Shown: positions 55,754 to 64,000 of the stretch, in pieces | Layout of the letters: every line of letters begins with the position of its first letter | Position numbering within the stretch: the stretch's first letter is position 1 | NCBI RefSeq assembly: GCF_900230225.1 | Contig: NZ_OCNH01000006.1 | Span: forward strand, 311,702-375,701 | Length of the DNA stretch: 64,000 bases | Reading direction: 5' to 3' | DNA from: Spirosoma fluviale | GTDB lineage: Bacteria; Bacteroidota; Bacteroidia; Cytophagales; Spirosomataceae | Translations under genes and position numbers: made by a program | Notes under the pieces: model-generated | Told to the model about the DNA's origin: nothing | The model's input: only the letters and a program-made list of their open reading frames with translations | Databases searched by the model: none

Positions 55754-56755
55754 TCATACGTCCCGCTCCAAAGGGGTTGGCTGTTTGCGTTGCTGCACCA
55801 GTACCGGGACGATCAGGAAACTCAGGCTACTGAACAACAGGTTGAACCCAAAGCTAACGGCGTGCATGAACGTTGCCAGCGAAACCCCTTCTGTGGTGCT
55901 GAATCCATACAGCACCAGCGCCCGGCTGACCAGAAAATGGTAGGTACCTATGCCGCCCTGCGTTGGTATGGCCAGCCCCCCCAGCGAACTGACCGCCAGA
56001 ATGGTAAGGGCCGCGGTAAGGGGCAGGTGCTGCGTGCTGTCGGTAGCTAGCAGCAGGACATAAGTTGTTAGCCAGGCGAAAACCTGAATGAGCAGGGTAA
56101 TTGAAACGAACAGGCCGGGCCTGGGAAGTTGCCGAATGGCCATAAATCCCCGGCCGAACCCCCGGATCAGGTTAGTTAATTTCAGAACAAAGGGGCGGTT
56201 TTGTGCCGCTGGATGCCTGAGCATCTGCCAGATGATGAGGGCTGCCAGCAAGGCCAGTATCAGGCCCACTACCAGTATCACCGTACCCGGCAAAGCCAGT
56301 GTCAGGTTGGAAAAGTACGTTTTTGCCCGGCCGAATTCCAGCAGGATAGTCAGCAGAAGCACAAGAACCAGCATGAACAAGTCGATGATCCGCTCGGCGA
56401 CTACCGAGCCAAGTCCCTGCGAAACCGGGATGCCATCCGTTTGCTGAAGTGAGCCGCACCGGGTCAATTCACCGGCTCCCGGCACGATCATACTGGCCAG
56501 CGATCCGGCCAGGAGTGCCACCGTGGCCCGGAAGAGCGATGGTTTATAGCCAATAGCCTGGAGGGTAAGCTGCCAGCGGGCCGCCCGGAGAACATAAAAC
56601 AGGCCAATCAGCAGACCTACCAGCCCCAGCAAGCCGTAGTCGGCTTTTCTGAACTGGTTGCCAATTTGGGTCAGTGGTACATCGTTCAGAACATACCAGA
56701 GTAAGCCAGTGGCTAGTAAAATCGGCACTACCTGCCGCATGACCCGTTTATTCAT
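55754..56755 (-). CDS. Flippase-like integral membrane protein (lysylphosphatidylglycerol synthase TM/UPF0104)
   Basis: The 333-residue protein has about eight to nine membrane helices and the family hallmarks: LRAARWQLTLQAIGYKPSLF, an IVPGAGELTRCG segment and VVAERIIDLFMLVLVL. Family members are found with glycosyltransferases and may flip lipid-linked glycans or move aminoacyl-lipids. It is divergent from the 695-residue membrane protein and the glycosyltransferase run, which supports a glycan role. Confidence 0.85.
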   Translation of the reverse strand: MNKRVMRQVVPILLATGLLWYVLNDVPLTQIGNQFRKADYGLLGLVGLLIGLFYVLRAARWQLTLQAIGYKPSLFRATVALLAGSLASMIVPGAGELTRCGSLQQTDGIPVSQGLGSVVAERIIDLFMLVLVLLLTILLEFGRAKTYFSNLTLALPGTVILVVGLILALLAALIIWQMLRHPAAQNRPFVLKLTNLIRGFGRGFMAIRQLPRPGLFVSITLLIQVFAWLTTYVLLLATDSTQHLPLTAALTILAVSSLGGLAIPTQGGIGTYHFLVSRALVLYGFSTTEGVSLATFMHAVSFGFNLLFSSLSFLIVPVLVQQRKQPTPLERDV

Positions 56756-56875
56756 GTGGCCAAATTACCGATTTTCGGAAAGAAAATGCCCGATGTTGGC
56801 AAACTGGCATGGTATTAGTAAGTTTGATTGCGCGTACTGCTAACCCATTCCGAAAATTCGTTCATTGCCTTTCTT

Positions 56876-58963
56876 ATGTCAAAGAAACAAAAAGGCCGGG
56901 CCGCTGTTGTCAGTGCCAGCCCAGCCCCGAAACCCCCGACTCCCGCCAGCCCCACCTCGTCACAGCCCACAACACAACCCGTTGACTCCGACGAGAGTGC
57001 GTCTGGTTTTGACTTGATTCGGTTTACAAAGCGGGTGAAAATCACCCTCGGGGTGTTTGTCGGCCTGTTTCTGTTGTTTGTCCTGTTCAAATGGCACTAC
57101 GTGTCGCTGCCCATCTGGAACACAATTCTGCCCGACGGATCCCCAACCACACGTGGCCTGGTTACCGGAACACCCAAACAGATCCGGATGGACGATTATG
57201 CTGTGGCGGCTCCGTGGATTTTGTCCAATGCCACCAACGGCTTTGCGCAGGAAAATGAAGCCATCGGCGGACTGAACTCCTCGCTGATACTTTTACCAAC
57301 GCATCACGTGGTTACGCTGTTCAGGCCAGGGCACTGGGGATTCATGTTCCTCGACACCGAACGGGGGTACAGTTGGATTTATGACATCAATCCGCTCATT
57401 CTGCTGGTTGGTTCGTTCCTGTTCTTCCTGTTGATCACGCGCAATCAATACGGGTTGTCGCTGGTGGGAGCGCTTACGTTGTTATTATCGTCCGGAACGG
57501 TTCGCTGGTCTTTTATCCCGTCGGCCATGATCGGGTATTGCTGTGCGGCTTTTGTCACGGTTGTCTACCTGTTACACGAAAAGAAACCGGCGCGGGTGGC
57601 CCTTTTTGCTCTCCTTCTCGTTTGGTTAGTCTGTTCCTTTGCCCTGATCCTGTATCCGCCTTACCAGCTGCCCATGGCTTATCTGTTCGGCTTTGCGCTG
57701 ATCGGGTATCTGGCCAATAACTACCGCAGCATTTTTCCGCTCAAAGCTGTTGTGGTCAAGCTGGCTTCGCTGGCCGTTGCAGCTGGTCTGGCGGGCGTTG
57801 TGCTGTGGCTGTTTTTGGGCGATGTACAGGAAACGCTCAAGGCGGTGACCGGTACGGTGTATCCGGGTCAGCGCAGTGAAAGCGGTGGTACAGGCTTTGT
57901 GGCTAACTGGTATTCAGAGTATTATAGCTGGTTTTTTGATGATCAGAAAGTGCCTAAAGGATGGCTTAATATTTGCGAATTGTCGCATTACCTTAATTTC
58001 GCACCGGTCATTATTCCACTGATGATTCTGCTGTTTGTGCTTAACCGGAAAATCGACTGGATGCTGGCGGCAACGGCCCTATTTGTTGTACTGATGTGGA
58101 TCTGGGTGGAGGTGGGCTTCCCGTCAGGACTGGCTAAAGCCAGCCTAATGAGTATGGTTCCTACGCGTCGGGCACAGATTCCGATGGGCGTCGGGGGAAT
58201 TATTCTGCTGATTTCCTACCTGGGGGCCATCCGGGACAGTGCCCTTCGTGACCTGTACCGTCGGGTTCCGGTTTGGGGTAACGCCCTGGCGCTGACCGCT
58301 ATCGTTGGCTTCGTCGTCTACACCGCCTATGTGAATGTCAACGATTCGGATGGCTTAATTAAGCCCTATCAGACATTCGTGCCGGTCGTATTTTTTGCGC
58401 TCATGAATGCGCTGCTGCTGTTCACCATTCCGGTTCGTTACCGGGTAACTATTTTTTGCGCCGGTCTGCTGATTTTTCTGTTGCCAAACCTGAAAGCCAA
58501 TCCCCTGTCGAAAGGGCTGAGCCCCATTACCGATAATGTATTTTACAAAACCGTCCGGCAACTGGTGGAGCAGGACCCGCAGGCCCGTTGGCTGGTAAAT
58601 GGTAGCCAGTACCTGACCTATATGGTTACGGCAACGGGGGCCAAACAGATTACGGGCGTAAAATACCTGCCCGACAGAAAGCACGTTCTTAAGGTGCTGG
58701 ACCCGGAAATGAAGCGGGATTCGGCCTATAACCGATACGCCCACGTAACGAATCAAAGCTACATCAATGGCCGGGATTCGGTGATTCTGTTCAATCAGTT
58801 CGAAGATGCTTACGTAATTGCCATGGACCCCTGTTCGCCCCGGATGAAGCAGCTGAACGTTAAATATCAGGTTTTCGACCACCAGCCGCAACCGGTAGAA
58901 GTGCGTTGTATGAAATCGGTCGCTACGCTGGGTTCGCTCACTATTTATCAGGCTAATCCTTAG
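56876..58963 (+). CDS. Large polytopic membrane protein, GT-C-like
   Basis: I chose the ATG at 56876 (MSKKQKGRAAVVSASPAPKP); the frame extends upstream only from a TTG. The 695-residue protein has a Ser/Pro-rich cytoplasmic start, about twelve membrane helices and a C-terminal soluble part. The first loop (about residues 90-160) has RMDDYAVAAPWILSNATNGF, an acidic position typical of GT-C enzymes. The family is not certain. It starts the block of glycosyltransferases and probably handles a lipid-linked sugar. Confidence 0.75.
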   Translation: MSKKQKGRAAVVSASPAPKPPTPASPTSSQPTTQPVDSDESASGFDLIRFTKRVKITLGVFVGLFLLFVLFKWHYVSLPIWNTILPDGSPTTRGLVTGTPKQIRMDDYAVAAPWILSNATNGFAQENEAIGGLNSSLILLPTHHVVTLFRPGHWGFMFLDTERGYSWIYDINPLILLVGSFLFFLLITRNQYGLSLVGALTLLLSSGTVRWSFIPSAMIGYCCAAFVTVVYLLHEKKPARVALFALLLVWLVCSFALILYPPYQLPMAYLFGFALIGYLANNYRSIFPLKAVVVKLASLAVAAGLAGVVLWLFLGDVQETLKAVTGTVYPGQRSESGGTGFVANWYSEYYSWFFDDQKVPKGWLNICELSHYLNFAPVIIPLMILLFVLNRKIDWMLAATALFVVLMWIWVEVGFPSGLAKASLMSMVPTRRAQIPMGVGGIILLISYLGAIRDSALRDLYRRVPVWGNALALTAIVGFVVYTAYVNVNDSDGLIKPYQTFVPVVFFALMNALLLFTIPVRYRVTIFCAGLLIFLLPNLKANPLSKGLSPITDNVFYKTVRQLVEQDPQARWLVNGSQYLTYMVTATGAKQITGVKYLPDRKHVLKVLDPEMKRDSAYNRYAHVTNQSYINGRDSVILFNQFEDAYVIAMDPCSPRMKQLNVKYQVFDHQPQPVEVRCMKSVATLGSLTIYQANP

Positions 58964-58973
58964 TGCAAGCCAA

Positions 58974-59705
58974 ATGACTCCTCAATCACGTATTCTGGTT
59001 ATCGTACCCTGTTATAATGAGCAGGGCGCTATTGCCAATGTGGTCCATGAACTGATGGCCGTGCGGGATCGGGAAGGGTATAAACTGGACATTCTGGTCG
59101 TCAATGATTGCTCGACGGATAACTCACTGAGTATTATTCGGTCGCTGCCCTGCTCGTACCTGAACCTGCCGGTCAACCTCGGCATTGGCGGGGCCATGCA
59201 CAGCGGCTACCGGTACGCCTACCAAAACGGGTATGACATAGCTGTACAGATGGATGGCGACGGCCAGCATCCGGCAAACGAACTGCCAACGGTATTACAG
59301 CCTATTTTTCAGCAGGAAGCCGACGTGTCCATCGGGTCCCGGTTTATCAGCCGAGAGGGGTTTCAGTCGTCGTTCAGCCGCCGGTTGGGGATTCAGTATT
59401 TTCGCTGGCTGAATCAACTACTCATCGGCGAAACTGTACACGACAGTACATCGGGGTTCCGGGCGTTTAACCGGAGAACCATCGAGATTGTAAATCGTTA
59501 TTATCCCGACGAGTACCCTGAGCCAGAGTCGATTGTGCAGTTTGGTTTGCAGGGGCTTCGCATCCGGGAAGTGCCCGTTCGGATGCGCAATCGGGCAGAG
59601 GGTGTATCGTCCATCAACACCAGTCGGGCGTTGTACTACATGCTCAAGGTGTCGCTGGGGATCGTGTTTATGTATTTTCGTCTGAACAATAAACGGCATC
59701 GCTGA
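58974..59705 (+). CDS. GT2 glycosyltransferase, dolichol-phosphate-mannose-synthase-like
   Basis: The 243-residue protein has the GT-A pattern VIVPCYNEQGAIANVV, the donor Asp in VVNDCSTDNSL, DGDGQHP as the DxD metal site, and a SGFRAFNRRTIEI acceptor region. It lacks membrane helices, so it is the soluble type that loads sugar onto a lipid carrier. Its TGA overlaps the next ATG by one base. Confidence 0.93.
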   Translation: MTPQSRILVIVPCYNEQGAIANVVHELMAVRDREGYKLDILVVNDCSTDNSLSIIRSLPCSYLNLPVNLGIGGAMHSGYRYAYQNGYDIAVQMDGDGQHPANELPTVLQPIFQQEADVSIGSRFISREGFQSSFSRRLGIQYFRWLNQLLIGETVHDSTSGFRAFNRRTIEIVNRYYPDEYPEPESIVQFGLQGLRIREVPVRMRNRAEGVSSINTSRALYYMLKVSLGIVFMYFRLNNKRHR

Positions 59706-60112
59706 TGGCTTCTGTACCCATAACCATTCAGATTATCAGCCTATTGAGCGCATTGTTGTTTCTGCTCTTTATTTTTCGGCTGATTGTAAAAGGAAAACTG
59801 CGCGAGGAGTACTCGATCTTATGGATCGTCTGCACCGTAATCCTGATCATCTTCTCGATCTGGCGGAAAGGTCTTGAACAGATTTCACTGGCGCTGGGCG
59901 TATTTTACCCACCTTCGCTGATCTTTCTAGGGGCCATTTTTGCGATTACCATTTTCCTGGTTCACCTGTCGGTTGTGGTTTCCCGGCAGCAGAACCAGAT
60001 AAAAGTACTGACGCAGGAAGTGGCGCTGCTGCGAAACGAACTCAAGAACCGGCATGTGATCAACGAGCCGGAAACCAGCGCAGCGTCGCCATCGGCGGCT
60101 CTTACCAATTGA
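59705..60112 (+). CDS. DUF2304 small membrane protein
   Basis: The 135-residue protein has three hydrophobic helices (IISLLSALLFLLFIFRLIVK, SILWIVCTVILIIFSIW) and a C-terminal coiled-coil end, the DUF2304 pattern. Such proteins are found right after GT2 enzymes like the one at 58974 and are thought to act as their membrane partner. It overlaps its neighbour by one base, which supports translational coupling. Confidence 0.88.
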   Translation: MASVPITIQIISLLSALLFLLFIFRLIVKGKLREEYSILWIVCTVILIIFSIWRKGLEQISLALGVFYPPSLIFLGAIFAITIFLVHLSVVVSRQQNQIKVLTQEVALLRNELKNRHVINEPETSAASPSAALTN

Positions 60113-60114
60113 TT

Positions 60115-60879
60115 ATGCAACCCCTTATTAGCGTTATCACTCCGTCGTACAACCAGGGCAAGTTTATTCGGCAAACGGTGGAATCGGTGCTCTCGCAAGA
60201 CTACCCCCGTGTCGAGTATATTGTGGTGGATGGGTTGTCGACGGATGACACGCTATCGATTGTGGGCGAGTATGCCAATCGGCTCACGCTGATTGCCGAA
60301 CGGGACAACGGCCAAACCGACGCCATCAACAAGGGATTGCGTCGGGCTACCGGCGATATTGTCTGCTGGCTGAACTCCGACGATTACTTTCTGCCGGGTG
60401 CACTGGCTACTGTCGGGGATTTCTTCGCCCAGCATCCCAATGCGCTTTGGCTCACCGGTGACTGTCAGATTGTCGATGAGGCTAGCGTACCGATTCAGCA
60501 GCCGGTGCGGCACTACAAACGGCTGCTTCGTTCCCTGACACCGGCTCTGTATCTGGGCATGACCAATGCCATTTGTCAGCCCGCTACTTTCTGGCGACGA
60601 GATGCACACGCCCAACTGGGGTACCTGACGGAGTCGCTGCATTTTACGATGGATTACGACTGGTGGTTACGCCTGCAAACGCTCCAGCCCCCGGCCATCC
60701 TGCCGCAACCGTTAACGGCTTTTCGAATTCACGCCAATTCCAAAGGCGGCAATCAATACACGCTTCAGTTCGATGAAGATTACGAGACCTGCTGTCGATA
60801 CTGGTCCGGAACTCCCATTCGATTGCTCCACAAACTGCACAACCGGGCTATAACCTCCGTTTATAACTTCGTAAAGTGA
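60115..60879 (+). CDS. GT2 glycosyltransferase
   Basis: The ATG at 60115 begins MQPLISVITPSYNQGKFIRQ; an upstream TTG is ignored. The 254-residue protein has the GT-A start, DGLSTDDTLS as the nucleotide-binding site, and CWLNSDDYFLPG as the DxD-like motif. DYDWWLRL is the usual acceptor or catalytic region. It adds a sugar to a growing surface glycan. Its stop overlaps the next gene by one base. Confidence 0.92.
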   Translation: MQPLISVITPSYNQGKFIRQTVESVLSQDYPRVEYIVVDGLSTDDTLSIVGEYANRLTLIAERDNGQTDAINKGLRRATGDIVCWLNSDDYFLPGALATVGDFFAQHPNALWLTGDCQIVDEASVPIQQPVRHYKRLLRSLTPALYLGMTNAICQPATFWRRDAHAQLGYLTESLHFTMDYDWWLRLQTLQPPAILPQPLTAFRIHANSKGGNQYTLQFDEDYETCCRYWSGTPIRLLHKLHNRAITSVYNFVK

Positions 60880-62084
60880 TGCTCAAGCGGTTTATCCGGC
60901 TCCTCAAAACGTCCCCGCTGCTGCTACCTCTACTGGCATCCATTGACCTTGTCCTGTGGCTGGTTGACCGGCTGGCCGTACTAACCGTGCGCACACCGCC
61001 AAAGCCGCTTTCACTGGTGGTGATTCGGCTGGATGTGATGGGTGACTACCTGATGTTTCGGAATTACCTGCGTCAGATCAAAGAGTCGGACCGATACGGA
61101 AACCATTCGATCACGTTGTTTGGTAATCTGGCCGTGAAATCGCTGGCCGAAACGTTTGACAACGCGCTGATTGATCACTTTATCTGGGTCGACATATACA
61201 AGTTATCGACGCAGCCGCTTTATCGGTTCAGGGTTGCGCGTCAGTTGCGTTCTCAGGGATTTTCGGTGGTTCTCTGCCCGACCTACAGCCGGGTGCTGGT
61301 GCTGGACGATTTCATGGCCTGGGCAACCGGCGCTTCGGAACGGGTAGGCTGCCGGACGGACTACATCAACATAGCGCCCTGGGAAGCGGCTTTGGGCGAC
61401 CGGTTGTACACGCGCCTGATCGACTCCGGGCCAGGCATTCTGTTTGAAATGGAACGCGACCGGCGAATTGTGGAAGGGTTCGTACAGGAGCCGGTGGCGG
61501 TTCATCCCCCGCTTCTGGACAGCCACTCTGCCAACGCCCTAACTGTTCCTGAGCGATACATTGTGCTCTCGTTAGGAGCCGGACAGGAATTTCGGATATG
61601 GCCCGCCGACCGATTTGCGGAGGTCGCCCGGTTCGTTTCAGTGCAGTATCCAGCCTATAAACTCGTTTTGACTGGAGCACCGAGTGAGAAGATTTATACC
61701 GAATCGTTCCTGAAACAGCTGCCCGACACGTCGGACGTTGTTGATCTAACGGGTTCACTGTCCATTCCTCAATTGGTCTATGTATTGACAAAAGCTGATT
61801 TGCTGATTGCCAATGAAACGGGCATCGTGCACATAGCGGCTTCCACGCAAACGCCCTCTATCGTCATTTCGCAGGGAAAATCATTGGTGCGCTGGCACCC
61901 GTATCCAGCCGAGTTTGGGGAAATGATAACCTATCTGTACCCGGATTACATTGAGCAGCATCGGGCCGACTTGTCCGCTATCGCCCCCGACTTTAACCCT
62001 GAATCTCCGCTCTCCATCAATGAGATAAGCGTTGAGCGGGTGAAAATAGCTATTAAGTCTATGCTTACAGAGAGCGAATACTAG
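60879..62084 (+). CDS. GT9 (heptosyltransferase-like) glycosyltransferase
   Basis: The ATG at 60879 overlaps the previous stop by one base; the 401-residue protein begins MLKRFIRLLKTSPLLLPLLA. It has a short hydrophobic N-terminal segment and a GT-B body with VIRLDVMGDYLMFRNYLRQI, SLGAGQEFRIWPADRFAEVA and LIANETGIVHIAASTQTPSI, hallmarks of the heptosyltransferase family. The substrate is probably a core sugar of the outer-membrane glycan. Confidence 0.9.
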   Translation: MLKRFIRLLKTSPLLLPLLASIDLVLWLVDRLAVLTVRTPPKPLSLVVIRLDVMGDYLMFRNYLRQIKESDRYGNHSITLFGNLAVKSLAETFDNALIDHFIWVDIYKLSTQPLYRFRVARQLRSQGFSVVLCPTYSRVLVLDDFMAWATGASERVGCRTDYINIAPWEAALGDRLYTRLIDSGPGILFEMERDRRIVEGFVQEPVAVHPPLLDSHSANALTVPERYIVLSLGAGQEFRIWPADRFAEVARFVSVQYPAYKLVLTGAPSEKIYTESFLKQLPDTSDVVDLTGSLSIPQLVYVLTKADLLIANETGIVHIAASTQTPSIVISQGKSLVRWHPYPAEFGEMITYLYPDYIEQHRADLSAIAPDFNPESPLSINEISVERVKIAIKSMLTESEY

Positions 62085-62090
62085 TTTGTG

Positions 62091-62948
62091 CTATCGGGTA
62101 GCCTGAAAAACCAAATTGATATATCGATTAAGGGGCTTCTTGCCTAAGTCAAACAAGGCATCGTACGTCGTAGCGACCACTTCGTTTTTCTCCTCATCAA
62201 TTTGACTGACACCGTAGCCCAGGTCCTGCATCATCGACAGGTAATCGGCGGGAGAAGCGCCACTGTTGTATAACCCACGCGGCCAGAACTCACTAATGAC
62301 AATGGGCATGTACTTCGCTAAAAGAGCCTTGCCGCCTTTGAGAACAAAATACTCAAACCCCTGAACGTCAATCTTGATGAGGTCGACCCGTTCCCTAACG
62401 GTATCATCGAGCCGTAGTGTTGGCACATCGACGTATTCGGTAAAATCGCCGTCGTTGTACAGGCGATAATCACCAACGTTGAAGGGGTGTTTATACAGCC
62501 GGAGCGTCTCTTTCTTATCAGACAAAGCTGCATTGTACGCCGTTACGTTCGTCAGGTTATTGAGGGCCAGGTTTTTCTGGAGGGTAGCAAAATTGCCGGG
62601 GTCGGGTTCAAAGGCAAGCACTTTGCCCTGTACAGCTTTCTGGCCAACCCGGATGCTGTAAAAACCCATGTTAGCACCAATGTCGAGCATGACCGTATCG
62701 GCCTTCACGAACGAAAGAATGGTCTGGGTTTCGGTCTCTTCGAACTTCCCGGAGTTGATGATCTGGAGCGTATCGTGTGGATCCACGTACATCGAAAAGT
62801 CACCGAAATTGTACGGCTTACTGTTGTCGATTGATCCCTTTAAGCCTAGTTTATGGGCTAAAATGGCCGTTTTAAACAGCACACGATCACCATCAAAACC
62901 TAGTTTGTCGAGGGCTGTCGATACCGTATTAAGGAGGGCCTGTTTCAT
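62091..62948 (-). CDS. FkbM-family methyltransferase
   Basis: The 285-residue protein has the SAM-binding motif [20 protein letters not shown], then VLAFEPDPGNFATLQKNLAL and VDLIKIDVQGFEYFVLKGGK, the FkbM signature. It methylates a hydroxyl, often of a sugar, which fits the adjacent glycosyltransferases. It is convergent with the GT9 gene. Confidence 0.92.
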   Translation of the reverse strand: MKQALLNTVSTALDKLGFDGDRVLFKTAILAHKLGLKGSIDNSKPYNFGDFSMYVDPHDTLQIINSGKFEETETQTILSFVKADTVMLDIGANMGFYSIRVGQKAVQGKVLAFEPDPGNFATLQKNLALNNLTNVTAYNAALSDKKETLRLYKHPFNVGDYRLYNDGDFTEYVDVPTLRLDDTVRERVDLIKIDVQGFEYFVLKGGKALLAKYMPIVISEFWPRGLYNSGASPADYLSMMQDLGYGVSQIDEEKNEVVATTYDALFDLGKKPLNRYINLVFQATR

Positions 62949-63061
62949 ATAAATGCGTTGATAGAGGGTTAGATACTGGATAAAAACAGGACATCAATGT
63001 ATGTTCCAAACGAAAGTTAACAACTAATGTGCCGAATCCGCCGACTTCGCACGTTTTGCCG

Positions 63062-63069
63062 TAAATTTG
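63062..63069 (+). promoter_or_regulatory. Bacteroidota -7 box for gcvP
   Basis: TAAATTTG matches TAnnTTTG exactly and lies 36 bases before the gcvP start, in the gap divergent from the FkbM gene. A clear -33 element is not obvious. Confidence 0.6.
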
Positions 63070-63105
63070 AGTTTCCATTAAAACGAAAAGGTGGGTGATC
63101 CCGGC

Positions 63106-64000
63106 ATGAAACTAAAACTTCAACAGACAGACCTATTTGAAGACCGACATCACGGTCAAACCGACGCGGCACTGGCCGAGATTCTCCAGACCGTTGGCGT
63201 GGAATCAATTGATGAGTTAATTAGCCAGACAGTACCCGACGCGATTCGGCTGGCCCATCCCCTGAATCTGCCCGAACCAAAATCAGAAATGACCTTTCTG
63301 ACTGATTTTAAAAAAGTTGCCGGGCAAAACAAAATCTTTAAATCATACATCGGCACGGGCTATTACGACACCCTGACACCGAACGTTATCCTCCGGAACA
63401 TTCTCGAAAATCCAGCCTGGTATACCGCCTATACGCCCTATCAGGCCGAAATTGCGCAGGGACGACTCGAAGCGTTGCTGAACTTCCAGACGGTAATTTC
63501 CGACCTGACAGGAATGGATCTGGCCAATGCGTCGCTACTCGATGAGGCCACCGCTGCTGCCGAAGCCATGCACATGCTGTACGCCATGCGTCCGGCCCAG
63601 AAAAAATCGGCGTCCACGTTCTTTGTATCCGACCGGTGCCACCCGCAAACCATCGACGTATTATTGACGCGGGCTACCCCCATTGGCGTGAAGGTGCTCA
63701 TTGGCGATCACCGCACAGTCGACCTGACCAGTGGCGATATCTTCGGGATGCTGTTGCAATACCCCGCTTCGGATGGTGAAGTATTCGACTACACCGATCT
63801 GATTGCCTCCGCCCATGAGCTGACTATTACCGTTGCCGTTGCCGCCGATCTGCTGGCGCTGACTTTATTAACTCCTCCCGGCGAAATGGGAGCCGATGTA
63901 GTGGTTGGCTCATCACAGCGGTTTGGTGTTCCTATGGGCTATGGTGGTCCACATGCCGCCTTCTTCGCAACCCGCGATGCCTTCAAACGGCAGATTCCGG
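63106..64000 (+). CDS. gcvP: Glycine dehydrogenase (decarboxylating), N-terminal part, runs off the window
   Basis: The frame from 63106 ([20 protein letters not shown]) stays open to the right edge, 298 codons. It contains GcvP N-terminal landmarks: [56 protein letters not shown] and [20 protein letters not shown]. The PLP-binding Lys of the C-terminal half lies beyond the window. GcvP is the P-protein of the glycine cleavage system, which decarboxylates glycine and passes the aminomethyl group to lipoyl-GcvH. Confidence 0.95.
   Translation, partial: MKLKLQQTDLFEDRHHGQTDAALAEILQTVGVESIDELISQTVPDAIRLAHPLNLPEPKSEMTFLTDFKKVAGQNKIFKSYIGTGYYDTLTPNVILRNILENPAWYTAYTPYQAEIAQGRLEALLNFQTVISDLTGMDLANASLLDEATAAAEAMHMLYAMRPAQKKSASTFFVSDRCHPQTIDVLLTRATPIGVKVLIGDHRTVDLTSGDIFGMLLQYPASDGEVFDYTDLIASAHELTITVAVAADLLALTLLTPPGEMGADVVVGSSQRFGVPMGYGGPHAAFFATRDAFKRQIP

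Overview
The window comes from a Bacteroidota chromosome, most likely a Cytophagales member such as Spirosoma or a close relative. The evidence is: several promoters of the Bacteroidota type (TTG, 19-22 bases, TAnnTTTG); type IX secretion sorting domains; a PorP/SprF protein next to a very large PKD protein with a gliding-motility-type C-terminus; SSS symporters beside a myo-inositol oxygenase; and moderate GC content with few Shine-Dalgarno sites. Most of it is ordinary core chromosome. No phage, plasmid, CRISPR array or intact insertion sequence was seen.

Layout. 1-2.5 kb: the N-terminal 835 codons of a secreted tail-fibre-like repeat protein (minus strand), followed by an AT-rich stretch of about 1.8 kb without a convincing gene. 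4.3-9.1 kb: a HYR/PKD protein with a T9SS tail, a receiver-like protein lacking the phospho-acceptor Asp, a decayed CheB methylesterase, an SGNH lipoprotein and a glycosyltransferase. 9.2-18.3 kb: prolyl oligopeptidase, a periplasmic-propeller sensor kinase, a DnaQ-type exonuclease, an S41 peptidase and an EamA exporter. 18.4-24.0 kb: the lipid/translation operon yceD-rpmF-plsX-fabH-efp-accB-accC. 24.1-29.6 kb: two SSS symporters around a serine hydrolase, a myo-inositol oxygenase and a coiled-coil protein. 29.6-34 kb: DinB-like, Nudix, DUF349 and ettA. 34-39 kb: PorP/SprF and the giant PKD protein. 39-45.5 kb: ruvB, an ArsR regulator, der, era, an intron-split tRNA-fMet, a PD-(D/E)XK nuclease and mreB. 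45.5-53.8 kb: mostly unknown small proteins with a response regulator, a histidine kinase, a zinc alcohol dehydrogenase and secreted or lipid-anchored proteins. 54-62.9 kb: M28 peptidase and a glycan-assembly block (flippase-like protein, polytopic membrane protein, two GT2, DUF2304, GT9, FkbM methyltransferase). 63.1 kb to the end: the N-terminal part of gcvP.

The strongest unusual observation is at 43.5-44.4 kb. An initiator tRNA gene is interrupted in its anticodon loop by a 307-nt element with the conserved core of a group I intron. Just past the tRNA terminator lies a free-standing nuclease that resembles I-Ssp6803I, the homing endonuclease of the cyanobacterial tRNA-fMet intron; its E11, D36, Q49 and K51 fall at the residue numbers I remember for that enzyme. 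The second is a set of intergenic elements made of inverted 7- or 8-base tandem repeats. They sit directly before the start codons of efp, accB, accC and der and elsewhere, and several share a loop core containing GACGCA. All functional assignments are by reading motifs; no database search was run.
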